Of a DNA stretch of 64,000 bases, positions 47,896-55,956 are shown piece by piece. The translations under genes were made by a program, and so were the position numbers. The notes under the pieces were generated by a model, which saw nothing but the letters and a program-made list of their open reading frames with translations, did no database searches and was not told the DNA's origin. Source of the DNA: Verrucosispora sioxanthis (GTDB lineage: Bacteria; Actinomycetota; Actinomycetes; Mycobacteriales; Micromonosporaceae); contig NZ_SAIY01000003.1 in assembly GCF_010560025.1 (NCBI RefSeq), positions 620,001 through 684,000 of the forward strand, written 5' to 3'. Every line of letters starts with the position of its first letter. The first letter of the stretch is position 1.

Positions 47896-48381
47896 CTATC
47901 GGGGCCCGAGGCCGGTCCTGCCGTCGAGCAGCTCGCGCGCCGCGTCGAGATGACCCGCGTGACGTGCGGTTTCCTCGATCATGTGCAGGACGACGCGCCG
48001 CAGGTCGGTGATCTCCTCTCCGAGCGGACCGGGGTGCCGCTCGCGTACCGGCGCGGACAGCGGCGTGCCGACGAGGACGGCGTCGGACCGCTCGCACTGG
48101 GCCCGGTAGAACTCCAGCACCACCGAGCGCGGTCGGGGCGTGGTCAGCGGCACGTGGTCGTCGTCGGGCCAGGTCAGCGGCTCGGCCGAGCCAAACATGA
48201 TTTCCTGGAACCAGTGCCGCTCGGCGTAGCCGAGATGCTCCACCAGACCCAGCGGCGTCCACCCGGAGGGCAGCACGGCGGTGGTCAGGGCCGTCGCGTC
48301 GAGCCCGTCGATGATCGCGAGGACGCTCACCCGCTGCGCCTTCAGGAACATCGACAGCGCGTTCTTCTCCTCGTCACCCAT
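47896..48381 (-). CDS. DinB-like (DUF664-type) protein
   Basis: Protein of 161 aa: four-helix DinB fold with LKAQRVSVLAIIDGLDATALTTAVLPSGWTPLGLVEHLGYAERHWFQE and HMIEETARHAGHLDAARELLDG. The HLGYAERHW and ETARHAGHLD histidines form the usual metal site. Members act with mycothiol or bacillithiol as transferases, or have unknown roles. ATG 48381 (MGDEEKN) is preceded by GAGAGGG at 9 bases; ATG 48390 abuts that ribosome site. The IS stack was inserted about 75 bases upstream of this start. Confidence 0.82.
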   Translation of the reverse strand: MGDEEKNALSMFLKAQRVSVLAIIDGLDATALTTAVLPSGWTPLGLVEHLGYAERHWFQEIMFGSAEPLTWPDDDHVPLTTPRPRSVVLEFYRAQCERSDAVLVGTPLSAPVRERHPGPLGEEITDLRRVVLHMIEETARHAGHLDAARELLDGRTGLGPR

Positions 48382-48457
48382 GCCGTGCATCCCTCTCTTG
48401 TCATCCGGTAGCAATCCCGACCGACAGCACTCGTTCACGACCGCCGTCGGCAAACCC

Positions 48458-49898
48458 CTAGTAGTGCTTTGTTAGGTCGGCGTGTCGCTGGCCGTCGGCG
48501 GCGGTTCGGAGTAGTTCGATGTTGCGGTGACCCCTGACGAGCTTTCCGTTGTGCGGCAACGGCTTGAGGCGTTCGCCGCGGATGTGTTCACCCCGTTGGT
48601 GCGGTCGGATCAGCGGGCAAAGGGTGGCACGTATCTGCGGGGGCTGCTGTTGGACGGGCGGCGTAAGTCGATGCAGCCGATGGCGGATCGGCTTGGGGTG
48701 GATCATCAGGGGTTGCAGCAGTTCGTGACGGCGTCGACCTGGGACACCACGGCGGTGCGGATGCGGCTGGCCGCGCGGGCGGTCGATGTGGTCGAGCCGG
48801 TGGCGTGGGTGGTCGACGACACCGGCTTCCCGAAGGACGGCAAGAGTTCGCCGGGTGTGGCCAGGCAGTACTCCGGCACGTTGGGCAAGGTGGCGAACTG
48901 CCAGATCGGGGTGAGTGTCCACGCCGTCACCGACACCGCCTCGTGTCCTCTGGACTGGCGGCTCTTCGTGCCGACCTCGTGGGACGACCAAGCCGTTGAC
49001 GAGGCTGACCGGCCCGCGGTGGCTACTCGCCGGACCCGCTGCGGGATACCCGAGGACGAGCGCCATCGCCCGAAGTGGGCGCTGGTCGTGGGGATGCTCG
49101 ACGAACTGGCCGAGCACGGCCTGCGCCCGCCACTGCTGGCAGCGGACGCTGGCTACGGAGACAACAGCCAGTTCCGCAGCGCCCTGGACCAGCGGGGAAT
49201 CGGCTACGTCATGCAGGTCAAAGGCGACGCCCTCGCCCACAAGCCAGAGGTGCAACCGGTGCCGCGGGTGTGGTCCGGGCGTGGTCGCCCACCCATCCGC
49301 ACCGACCCGCGCTACCCCAAGACGGCGGTCAGCCTGGTCGAGCACATTCGCGCCGCCAGCCGCCAGGCTGCGGAGACGATCACCTGGCGGGAAGGCTCGA
49401 AGGGCACGATGAGTTCCCAGTTCGTCTTCCTACGGGTCCGGCCGGCCGGGCATCGCGTCGCCCGTGACCCGGACGGTCTCCTGCCCGAGCGGTGGCTGAT
49501 CGCCCAGTGGCCGGACGACGAGACCGAGCCGGTCAAGTACTGGCTGTCCAGCCTGCCCGCCACCACCAGCCACACCGATCTTGTCCGCTACGGCAAGATC
49601 CGCTGGCGCATCGAACACGACTACCGCGAACTGAAGACCGCCCTCGGCCTGGACCACTTCGAAGGCCGCTCCTGGACCGGCTGGCACCGCCACGTCACCC
49701 TGGTCACCGCCGCGCACCTGTTCATCACCGAACTGCGTCTGGACCCAAAAGCGGATGCGCCGGCCTGACCCTCTACACAGTCATCCGCGAGCTGCAACGA
49801 CTCCTCGCGACCTGGACCGGCGCCTGCATCACCTGCCACCAACCCGTGAAACCGCTACACCGCAACAAACGCCACAGAACCTAACAAAGCACTACTAG
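48458..49898 (+). mobile_element. IS701-family insertion sequence
   Basis: About 1.44 kb. Terminal inverted repeats GTAGTGCTTTGTTAGGT (48461-48477) and its exact complement (49879-49895); flanked by CTAG on both sides (48458 and 49895), a palindromic target-type sequence expected for this family. One transposase gene. Its right CTAG is also the left flank of the next element. Confidence 0.9.
48527..49768 (+). CDS. IS701-type DDE transposase, probable C-terminal frame break
   Basis: Protein of 413 aa from GTG 48527. GTYLRGLLLDGRRKSMQPMADRLG, VVDDTGFPKDGKSSPGVARQYSGTLGKVANCQ (first Asp), LAADAGYGD (second Asp) and KIRWRIEHDYRELKTALGLDHFEGRSW (Glu) are typical for IS701 transposases. It stops at 49768, but one frame back GLTLYTVIRELQRLLATWTGACITCH continues to 49884, as in intact relatives. 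A single missing G near 49762, or -1 slippage at C-CCA-AAA (49744-49750), would join them into 452 aa. Confidence 0.9.
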   Translation: MTPDELSVVRQRLEAFAADVFTPLVRSDQRAKGGTYLRGLLLDGRRKSMQPMADRLGVDHQGLQQFVTASTWDTTAVRMRLAARAVDVVEPVAWVVDDTGFPKDGKSSPGVARQYSGTLGKVANCQIGVSVHAVTDTASCPLDWRLFVPTSWDDQAVDEADRPAVATRRTRCGIPEDERHRPKWALVVGMLDELAEHGLRPPLLAADAGYGDNSQFRSALDQRGIGYVMQVKGDALAHKPEVQPVPRVWSGRGRPPIRTDPRYPKTAVSLVEHIRAASRQAAETITWREGSKGTMSSQFVFLRVRPAGHRVARDPDGLLPERWLIAQWPDDETEPVKYWLSSLPATTSHTDLVRYGKIRWRIEHDYRELKTALGLDHFEGRSWTGWHRHVTLVTAAHLFITELRLDPKADAPA

Positions 49899-49982
49899 GC
49901 CCTGTTTCAAAAATGAAACCGTCTGACCGCCTGCCGTTGGCCGCGTTGGTCCGGCGTCGGCGTGTCGGTGATCGATAGACGG

Positions 49983-50039
49983 CGAGGTCTCCGGTAGAGG
50001 GTTCATCGACCAAGACGAACTTTCATACCGGAGACCTCG
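49983..50039 (+). promoter_or_regulatory. Inverted repeat covering the IS5 transposase start
   Basis: CGAGGTCTCCGGTA (49983-49996) and TACCGGAGACCTCG (50026-50039) are perfect 14-bp arms. The right arm includes the GGAG ribosome site and the first base of the GTG start. An mRNA that includes both arms would hide the start; see findings. Confidence 0.8.
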
Positions 50040-50944
50040 TGGCCACCTTAGCGGTGACGAGGCGACACGACCTGACCGACGCTCAGTGGGCGGTATTGGA
50101 GCCGCTGTTGCCCAGGCCGCGTGGGTCAGGACGTCCGCCGAAGTGGAGCAGACGGCAGTTGATCGACGGGATCCGGTGGCGGACACGGGTCGGCTCGCCG
50201 TGGCGGGACGTGCCTGCGTCGTACGGGCCTTGGCAGACCGTCTACGGGTTGTTCCGCAGGTGGCAGCGGGCCGGAGTGTGGCGGGACATGGTCACCGAGC
50301 TGCAGGCTCGGGCCGACGCGGCGGGCATGATCACGTGGGACGTCAGCATCGACTCCACCAGTGCCCGCGCTCATCAGCACGCCGCCGGCGCCCGTAACCA
50401 TGGCCAGGTGCAGGTCGAGCCGCCCGGCGGTGTCGATGACGAACCCGCCGATCACGCCCTGGGCCGGTCACGAGGTGGGTTGACCACCAAGCTTCACCTG
50501 GCCTGTGAACAGGGCCGAAAGCCGTTGTCGACCCTGCTCACCGCCGGACACCGCGGCGACAGCCCGCAGTTCGTCCCCGTGCTGGCGGGGATCCGGGTGC
50601 CCAGGACCGGCGGTGGCCGGCCCCGCACCCGACCGGACCGGGTCCTGGCCGACAAGGCCTACAGTTCCCGCGCCAACCGGCAGCACCTTGCCCGAAGAGG
50701 GATCGCCGCGACCATCCCGATCAAGATCGACCAAGCGGCGAGCCGACGAAGGAAGGGTTCGAACGGCGGGCGGCCACCCACCTTCGATTCCGGCACCTAC
50801 CGGCAACGCCACGCCGTCGAGTGCGGCATCAACCAGCTCAAACGCAACCGGGCCCTGGCCACCCGCTACGACAAGCTCGCCGTCCGCTACCACGCCACCG
50901 TGCACATCGCCACGATCAACGAATGGCTCCGACCCGGCTTATGA
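50039..50944 (+). CDS. IS5-family DDE transposase
   Basis: Protein of 301 aa from GTG 50039. HDLTDAQWAVLEPLLPRPRGSGRPP and RWRTRVGSPWRDVPASYGPWQTVYGLFRRW form the N-terminal DUF4096 part; VSIDSTSARAHQHAAGA has the first Asp, LADKAYSSRANRQHL the second, and HAVECGINQLKRNRALATRYDK the Glu. Complete frame, no defect seen. Likely functional if its promoter is. Confidence 0.92.
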   Translation: MATLAVTRRHDLTDAQWAVLEPLLPRPRGSGRPPKWSRRQLIDGIRWRTRVGSPWRDVPASYGPWQTVYGLFRRWQRAGVWRDMVTELQARADAAGMITWDVSIDSTSARAHQHAAGARNHGQVQVEPPGGVDDEPADHALGRSRGGLTTKLHLACEQGRKPLSTLLTAGHRGDSPQFVPVLAGIRVPRTGGGRPRTRPDRVLADKAYSSRANRQHLARRGIAATIPIKIDQAASRRRKGSNGGRPPTFDSGTYRQRHAVECGINQLKRNRALATRYDKLAVRYHATVHIATINEWLRPGL

Positions 50945-50952
50945 AACAGGGC

Positions 50953-51399
50953 CTAGTCGAGCAGCCAGTGGTGCAGTTGCATGCCGTACGGGGTCAGCGA
51001 GAGGACGGCTGTCGCGCACCACAGGGCGGTGCCGATGGCGAGCCAGCGGAACGTGGGCCGATCGCCGATCAGCCTGGTGCGGACGAGGGACACCAGCCCG
51101 AGGAGCAGAGCCATCGCGGCGAGCGGATGAACGAACATCGCCACCACGCGGCTGAGTTCGAAGGCCCAGAGCAGTGGATTCCACGCCGAGTCGGGGCCGA
51201 CCGGCGGGAGGGAGTCCTTCGGATCACCCAACCGCTCCACCCCCGGGCTCAGCAGCGCCGGCAGGTCGTCGACGCGCAGGGCGGCCGTGAGCAGCACACC
51301 GAGACTGCCGATCAGCACGGTGGCCAGCATCAACAGTTGGGCCGCCAGTACCACGCGCCCACCGAGCGAGACCGGTCGGACCCGCAGCTGCTGACTCAT
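50953..51399 (-). CDS. Four-helix membrane protein of unknown function
   Basis: Protein of 148 aa with about four membrane helices (LAAQLLMLATVLIGSLGVLL, WAFELSRVVAMFVHPLAAMALLLGLV, WLAIGTALWCATAVLSL). ATG 51399. The stop TAG lies in the CTAG that marks the edge of the IS5 element, so the insertion took place exactly behind the gene and spares the frame. I do not recognise the family. Confidence 0.75.
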   Translation of the reverse strand: MSQQLRVRPVSLGGRVVLAAQLLMLATVLIGSLGVLLTAALRVDDLPALLSPGVERLGDPKDSLPPVGPDSAWNPLLWAFELSRVVAMFVHPLAAMALLLGLVSLVRTRLIGDRPTFRWLAIGTALWCATAVLSLTPYGMQLHHWLLD

Positions 51400-51480
51400 G
51401 GGCGGCACCGTACCGCCCATCCGGTTGATGCGGCAGCCCCGGAGAAGACGGGGCCGCCGGCCGGCAGGGCGACTGGCAGC

Positions 51481-52068
51481 ATGGTGGACATGACGGGGAT
51501 GGACGGTGGCGAAGTCGACCAGGCGGTGGCCGAGATGGTGCGGGCGCTCACGCCGCACGTGTCGCGGGACTGGCGGGAGCACCGGGCGGGCACCCTGGAG
51601 TGGAGTTGCTGGACGACAGCGGCCCACGTCGCCCACGACCTGCTGGCGTACGCGGGTCAGGTCGCGGCCCGGCCGGACGAGGCGTACCTGCCGTTCGACC
51701 TGGTCGTCCGGGACGACGCCGCGCCGCGCGATGTTCTCGCCGTGGTCACCGCCTGCGGGCGGCTGTTGGGCGACGCGGTCGGCGCTGCGGATCCGGCCGC
51801 CCGTGGCTGGCACTGGGGGGCGACCGACCCGGGTGGCTTCGCCGCACTCGGGGTCAACGAGACGCTCGTGCACACCTGGGACATCGCCCAGGGGCTCGGC
51901 ATCGACTGGCGGCCACCGGCGGAGCTGTGCGCGGCGGTGCTCGCCCGGCTCTTTCCGCAGGCCCCGGCCGGGGATCCGGTCGATGTGCTGCTGTGGTGCA
52001 CCGGCCGGGCCGAGCTGGCCGGCCATCCCCGGGTGACGTCCTGGGTGCTGAAGGCCGCCGTCGGCTGA
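51481..52068 (+). CDS. Maleylpyruvate isomerase-family (mycothiol-dependent, DinB-like) protein
   Basis: Protein of 195 aa. MVRALTPHVSRDW, WSCWTTAAHVAHDLLAYAGQVAARP and NETLVHTWDIAQGLGIDW are the helices and metal-site histidines of TIGR03083/TIGR03086-type proteins of actinobacteria, related to mycothiol-dependent maleylpyruvate isomerase. The real substrate is unknown. ATG 51481; two more ATGs within 18 bases are possible. Divergent from the four-helix membrane protein. Confidence 0.82.
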   Translation: MVDMTGMDGGEVDQAVAEMVRALTPHVSRDWREHRAGTLEWSCWTTAAHVAHDLLAYAGQVAARPDEAYLPFDLVVRDDAAPRDVLAVVTACGRLLGDAVGAADPAARGWHWGATDPGGFAALGVNETLVHTWDIAQGLGIDWRPPAELCAAVLARLFPQAPAGDPVDVLLWCTGRAELAGHPRVTSWVLKAAVG

Positions 52069-52244
52069 CCCGCCCGGCGGGCACACCGCCGGGCGGCACG
52101 TGGGACCGCACCCGCCGGGTGCCACCAGACCTGTTCGGGTAGTTCAGTCTGCCGTTACGATCTTGTGTCCACACTGGTCGGCACGGCTGCGCATCCGACA
52201 CACTCGCAGGCATCCAGCAGCGGTGCGGTCCGAGGAGGGCGCGG

Positions 52245-52901
52245 GTGCGGGTGCTCCTGGTGGAAGACGACCTGCGCGTCTCGGCGGGGCTCGCGTCGGC
52301 GCTGCGGCGGCGGGGGCACGACGTGGTCCAGGCGGTGACGGCCGCCGAGGCGGTCGAGGCCGATCCGGTCGACCTGGTGCTGCTCGACATGAGCCTGCCC
52401 GACCGGGACGGTCTGGAGGTGTGTCGGTGGATCCGCCAGCACGACGAGGGGGTCGCGATCATCGCGGTGACCGCCCGGGCGGAGGAGCACGACCGGGTGG
52501 CCGGGCTGCGGGCCGGCGCCGACGACTACGTGGTCAAGCCGTTCTCGATGGTCGAGTTGCAGGCGCGCATCGAGGCGGTGATGCGGCGCACCGCCCGTAC
52601 CGTCCGGCCGGCGACCACGTTGCGGGTCGGCGTGCTGCGCATCGACGTGGACGCCCGGCGGATACGGGTCGGTGATCGCGAGGTCGGCCTGTCCCGTAAG
52701 GAGTTCGACCTGCTGGTGGCCCTGGCCCGGCAGGCGGGCACGGTGGTGCCCCGGGACCGGTTGCAGCTCGACGTCTGGCAGACCACCTGGGCCACCCGGC
52801 ACAACCTGGACGTCCACGTCGCCGCGCTGCGCGGCAAGCTGGACGATCCGGGTCTGGTGGAGACGGTTCGTGGCGTCGGCTACCGGCTGCGCGCCACCTG
52901 A
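52245..52901 (+). CDS. OmpR-family response regulator, orphan
   Basis: Protein of 218 aa. Receiver: VLLVEDD, LVLLDMSLPDRDGLEV with phospho-Asp near residue 49, IIAVTARAEE and DDYVVKPFS with the conserved Lys. Winged helix from ~125: LSRKEFDLLVALARQAGTVV, HNLDVHVAALRGKLDDP, TVRGVGYRL. GTG 52245 follows GAGGAGGG by 5 bases. No histidine kinase is adjacent, so its partner must be elsewhere. Confidence 0.92.
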   Translation: MRVLLVEDDLRVSAGLASALRRRGHDVVQAVTAAEAVEADPVDLVLLDMSLPDRDGLEVCRWIRQHDEGVAIIAVTARAEEHDRVAGLRAGADDYVVKPFSMVELQARIEAVMRRTARTVRPATTLRVGVLRIDVDARRIRVGDREVGLSRKEFDLLVALARQAGTVVPRDRLQLDVWQTTWATRHNLDVHVAALRGKLDDPGLVETVRGVGYRLRAT

Positions 52902-53022
52902 CTGGCCGACCGGTCGCCGGCAACCTCAGAGCATCCTCAAGAATCCCAGCTCGCGACCCCGTGGCCGGGTGGGGGCGGGTGTGCTGTGCGTACCCAGCCA
53001 TCCCTCCTGTTTGGAGATCCCC

Positions 53023-55122
53023 TTGAGATACAGACGGACAACGGCCGGTGTCTTCTCCGCGCTCCTCGCCGTCACCCTCGCGGCGACCGCGCAACCCGCC
53101 CGGGCTACGACGGCCGCCGAGCCGAACCAGGTGCAGGGCCTGACCGTGGTGCCGGGCGACGGGTACGCGACCCTGGCCTGGACCCCGGTCGACGGGGCCA
53201 CCGACTACCAGATCGAGCGCACCCCGGTCGCCGAGGACGGTACCGCCACCGGAGCGCCGGTGATCGTCGGCGTCTGGCGGCCCAACCGGCAGATCAACAA
53301 CTCGGAGCCGACCTTCGCCGACGCCGGCTTCGCCCCCGGCAACCGGTTCCAGTGGTGGGTCCGCGCCCGCCTCGACGGCACCGCGCAGCCGTACTCGGCC
53401 CCGGTCAGCGACATCACCCGGGGGCACTGGGGTGACCCGGACGTGCCCGGCCAGGGCCTGCGTACCCAGTGGGAGACCACGCTGGGCGCGCAGTACACGG
53501 ACGACGTCGACGAGTACGCCTACACCTCGGCGATCGACGAGCTGAGCGACCGGGTGCGGGTGGTCGAGATCGGCCGCACCGTGCAGGACCGGCCGATCAA
53601 CATGTTCGTCATCGGTCACCCCACCCCACCGGCCACCCCGGAGGCGGTGGCCGCGACGAACCCCCTGGTGGTCAACTGCAACGTGCACGGCAACGAGCCC
53701 GGTGACCGCGAAGCATGCCTGATCATGGCGCGGCAGTTGGCGTTCACCGACGACCCGACCACGCTCGGCCTGCTGTCGAGGACCACCATGCTGATCGTCC
53801 CGACGATCAACGGCGACGGTCGGGCGGCCAACAGCCGGGGCAACTCCACCGGGCAGGACCTCAACCGGGACTACTCGCTGATCCGCCAGCCGGAGACCCA
53901 GGCGTTCGTCGAGATGGTCCGCGACTACCGGCCGATCGCCAGCTACGACGGTCACGAGTACGGCAACTCCAACACCGGTGACCTGCCGATGCTGCCGCCC
54001 CGGCACCAGAACGTCGCGCAGGGGATCTTCGACCAGTCGCAGCACATGATCGAGGGACACATGTACACCCAGGGCGCCCAGGATGGCTGGTGGGCCTGCC
54101 CGTACGGGTGCACCGGGGCCAACATCGGTCTGGGCGAGGAGACCATCCTGCGCAACACCCTCGGGCTGAAGAACGTGGTCAACTCCCTGCTGGAGCTGCG
54201 CAGTTCGGGCGGGCCGACGCGGCCGGACGAGGGCAACACCGCCAACAACCGCCGGCGCAAGACGTACTCGGCACTGTGGACGTTCCACCAGTTCCTCGCG
54301 TATCACGGGGCGAACGTCGGTGCCATCACCGCCGCCCGCGCCGAGGCGATCAGGTTCCAGTCGGCGAACACTGGCCGGATCGTCTTCCGGGGCTCACGCC
54401 CGATCGAGGCGTACCCGGCGCCGCACCCGGGTGACACACCGCCGCCGCTGGACGCACCGAGTGCGGACCAGATCCTGGCGCAGCCGCCGTGCGCGTACAA
54501 GCTCACCGAGGAGCAGTACCACGGTGCGCGTACCGATGGTCCGGCGGGCCGGCGGACCACGGTGGCCGAGCGGCTCGCCGCGCACGGTTGGCGGGTGGTC
54601 AAGGTGGCTGGCGGGTACCTCGTACCGCTGTCCCAGCCGGAGCGGGGGCTGGTGCCGTTGCTGCTCGACGAGCAGGCCGCCGAGGGCCTGGCGGCCGGAG
54701 AGCGGATCGCGCCCACGCTCACCGGCACCCACAACGGCCCGCTGACGGTCACCGGCGTGGCCTGCCTCGCCGACGCCACCGTCCGGGGTCCGGTCCGGGT
54801 CCGGCCCGGCGCCACCCTGATCGTCAACGGTGGCTCGATCAACGGTCCGGTGGACGCCGGCGGCGCGGCCGGTTTCGTGCTGACCGCCAGCACCGTCAAC
54901 GGCCCGGTGAACGTCACCGGCACGACCGGTCCGGTCCTGCTGGTCGGCAATCGGATCAGCGGCCCGGTCAACGTGGTCAACAGCGCGGGCGTCGCCCCGC
55001 TGCTGGCCGGCAACACTGTCAACGGTCCCCTGGGCTGCACCGGCAACACCGCCGCCCCGGTGAACATCGAGGTCGCCAACGCGGTCAGCGGCCCACGGTT
55101 CAACCAGTGCGCGCGGCTGTGA
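53023..55122 (+). CDS. Secreted M14 zinc carboxypeptidase with NGPV-repeat C-terminus, TTG start
   Basis: Protein of 699 aa. TTG 53023, 6 bases after GGAG, begins a signal peptide (RRTTAGVFSALLAVTLAATA). Fibronectin-like domain ~36-130, then the M14 domain ~160-430: NVHGNEP with His222/Glu225, GQDLNRDYS (Asn281-Arg282) and DGHEYGN with His311. The C-terminal ~130 residues repeat NGPVxV (THNGPLTVTGV, INGPVDAGG, VNGPVNVTG, ISGPVNVV, VNGPLGCTG), which suggests a beta-helix. It cleaves C-terminal residues outside the cell. Confidence 0.88.
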   Translation: MRYRRTTAGVFSALLAVTLAATAQPARATTAAEPNQVQGLTVVPGDGYATLAWTPVDGATDYQIERTPVAEDGTATGAPVIVGVWRPNRQINNSEPTFADAGFAPGNRFQWWVRARLDGTAQPYSAPVSDITRGHWGDPDVPGQGLRTQWETTLGAQYTDDVDEYAYTSAIDELSDRVRVVEIGRTVQDRPINMFVIGHPTPPATPEAVAATNPLVVNCNVHGNEPGDREACLIMARQLAFTDDPTTLGLLSRTTMLIVPTINGDGRAANSRGNSTGQDLNRDYSLIRQPETQAFVEMVRDYRPIASYDGHEYGNSNTGDLPMLPPRHQNVAQGIFDQSQHMIEGHMYTQGAQDGWWACPYGCTGANIGLGEETILRNTLGLKNVVNSLLELRSSGGPTRPDEGNTANNRRRKTYSALWTFHQFLAYHGANVGAITAARAEAIRFQSANTGRIVFRGSRPIEAYPAPHPGDTPPPLDAPSADQILAQPPCAYKLTEEQYHGARTDGPAGRRTTVAERLAAHGWRVVKVAGGYLVPLSQPERGLVPLLLDEQAAEGLAAGERIAPTLTGTHNGPLTVTGVACLADATVRGPVRVRPGATLIVNGGSINGPVDAGGAAGFVLTASTVNGPVNVTGTTGPVLLVGNRISGPVNVVNSAGVAPLLAGNTVNGPLGCTGNTAAPVNIEVANAVSGPRFNQCARL

Positions 55123-55207
55123 TCCGTCGAGCCTGACCCCTGTCGTACCGGCGGGCCGGACCCGCGCCCGGCCCGCCGGTACGTCCCGACGCAGGAGTGG
55201 AGACACC

Positions 55208-55876
55208 ATGACCGACACCGACTCCGCGACCGCGAGGCCGGCATTGCGCCGGACCCTGCCGATCGCCGGTGCCGCCCTCGCCGCCGTGCTGCTCGTCGTG
55301 GTCGGTGGCACCGCCGACGGCGGCACCGGCGCGGCCGAAGCCGGGCCGACCGGAACCACCGTGACCGGGCCGCTGTGCGATCTGCTGCCCGCCGGCGCCG
55401 AACCGGGCAACCCCGCCTCGCTCGCCGACCAGCCCGCCGGCGAGGCGCTGCGGTGGATTCCCGTGCTCACCACCTTCGAGGCGGCGGTACGCGCCACCGG
55501 CCTCGCCGAGGAGTTGACGCGGGAGGTGACCATCCTGGCTCCCACCGACGACGCGTTCGCCGGCAAGTTCTCCCGGACCAATCTCGACGAGCTGCTGCTG
55601 CGCGACACCGACGAGCTGCGCGGGTTGCTGCGCGATCATCTGGTCGCCGGGGCGCTGCCGGTGGCCGGGCTGGTCGCCGCCGGCACGGTGACCACGGTCG
55701 CCGGCACCCGCCTCACCGTCACCGGTGTCGGGCCGGGCGCCCGCCTCGGCGACCAGGCCGAAACGGTGTGCGCCGACTACCGGGCCGGCGCCGCCCGCAT
55801 CCACGTCATCAACGAGGTGCTCGGCGACCTGCCCACCACCGCCGGTCAGGACGACGACGGTCATCCGGCGCACTGA
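55208..55876 (+). CDS. Membrane-anchored or secreted fasciclin-domain protein
   Basis: Protein of 222 aa. N-terminal membrane helix (TLPIAGAALAAVLLVVVGGTA), then one FAS1 domain, ~75-210: IPVLTTFEAAVRATGLAEEL, VTILAPTDDAFAGKF, LRGLLRDHLVAGAL and IHVINEVLGDLP. Fasciclin domains act in adhesion. ATG 55208 after GGAG. Followed by a strong terminator. Confidence 0.88.
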   Translation: MTDTDSATARPALRRTLPIAGAALAAVLLVVVGGTADGGTGAAEAGPTGTTVTGPLCDLLPAGAEPGNPASLADQPAGEALRWIPVLTTFEAAVRATGLAEELTREVTILAPTDDAFAGKFSRTNLDELLLRDTDELRGLLRDHLVAGALPVAGLVAAGTVTTVAGTRLTVTGVGPGARLGDQAETVCADYRAGAARIHVINEVLGDLPTTAGQDDDGHPAH

Positions 55877-55881
55877 ACACC

Positions 55882-55934
55882 GCACGACGACGGCCGCCGT
55901 ACCCGTGATCCGGGTGCGGCGGCCGTCGTTGTGC
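55882..55934. terminator. Bidirectional terminator hairpin
   Basis: GCACGACGACGGCCGCCG and TACCCG (55882-55905) face CGGGTGCGGCGGCCGTCGTTGTGC (55911-55934), with only two or three mismatches over 24 positions, between convergent fasciclin and citrate-synthase genes. Confidence 0.8.
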
Positions 55935-55956
55935 GACTGGGTCGGGTTGCTCGCGG

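Larger units (their letters stand above)
49899..50952 (+). mobile_element. IS5-family insertion sequence next to the IS701 element
   Basis: About 1.05 kb. Ends GCCCTGTTTCA (49899-49909) and TGAAACAGGGC (50942-50952) are perfect inverted repeats, flanked by CTAG on both sides (49895-49898, 50953-50956). It is intact. The right CTAG contains the stop codon of the next host gene, which it leaves untouched. Confidence 0.9.
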
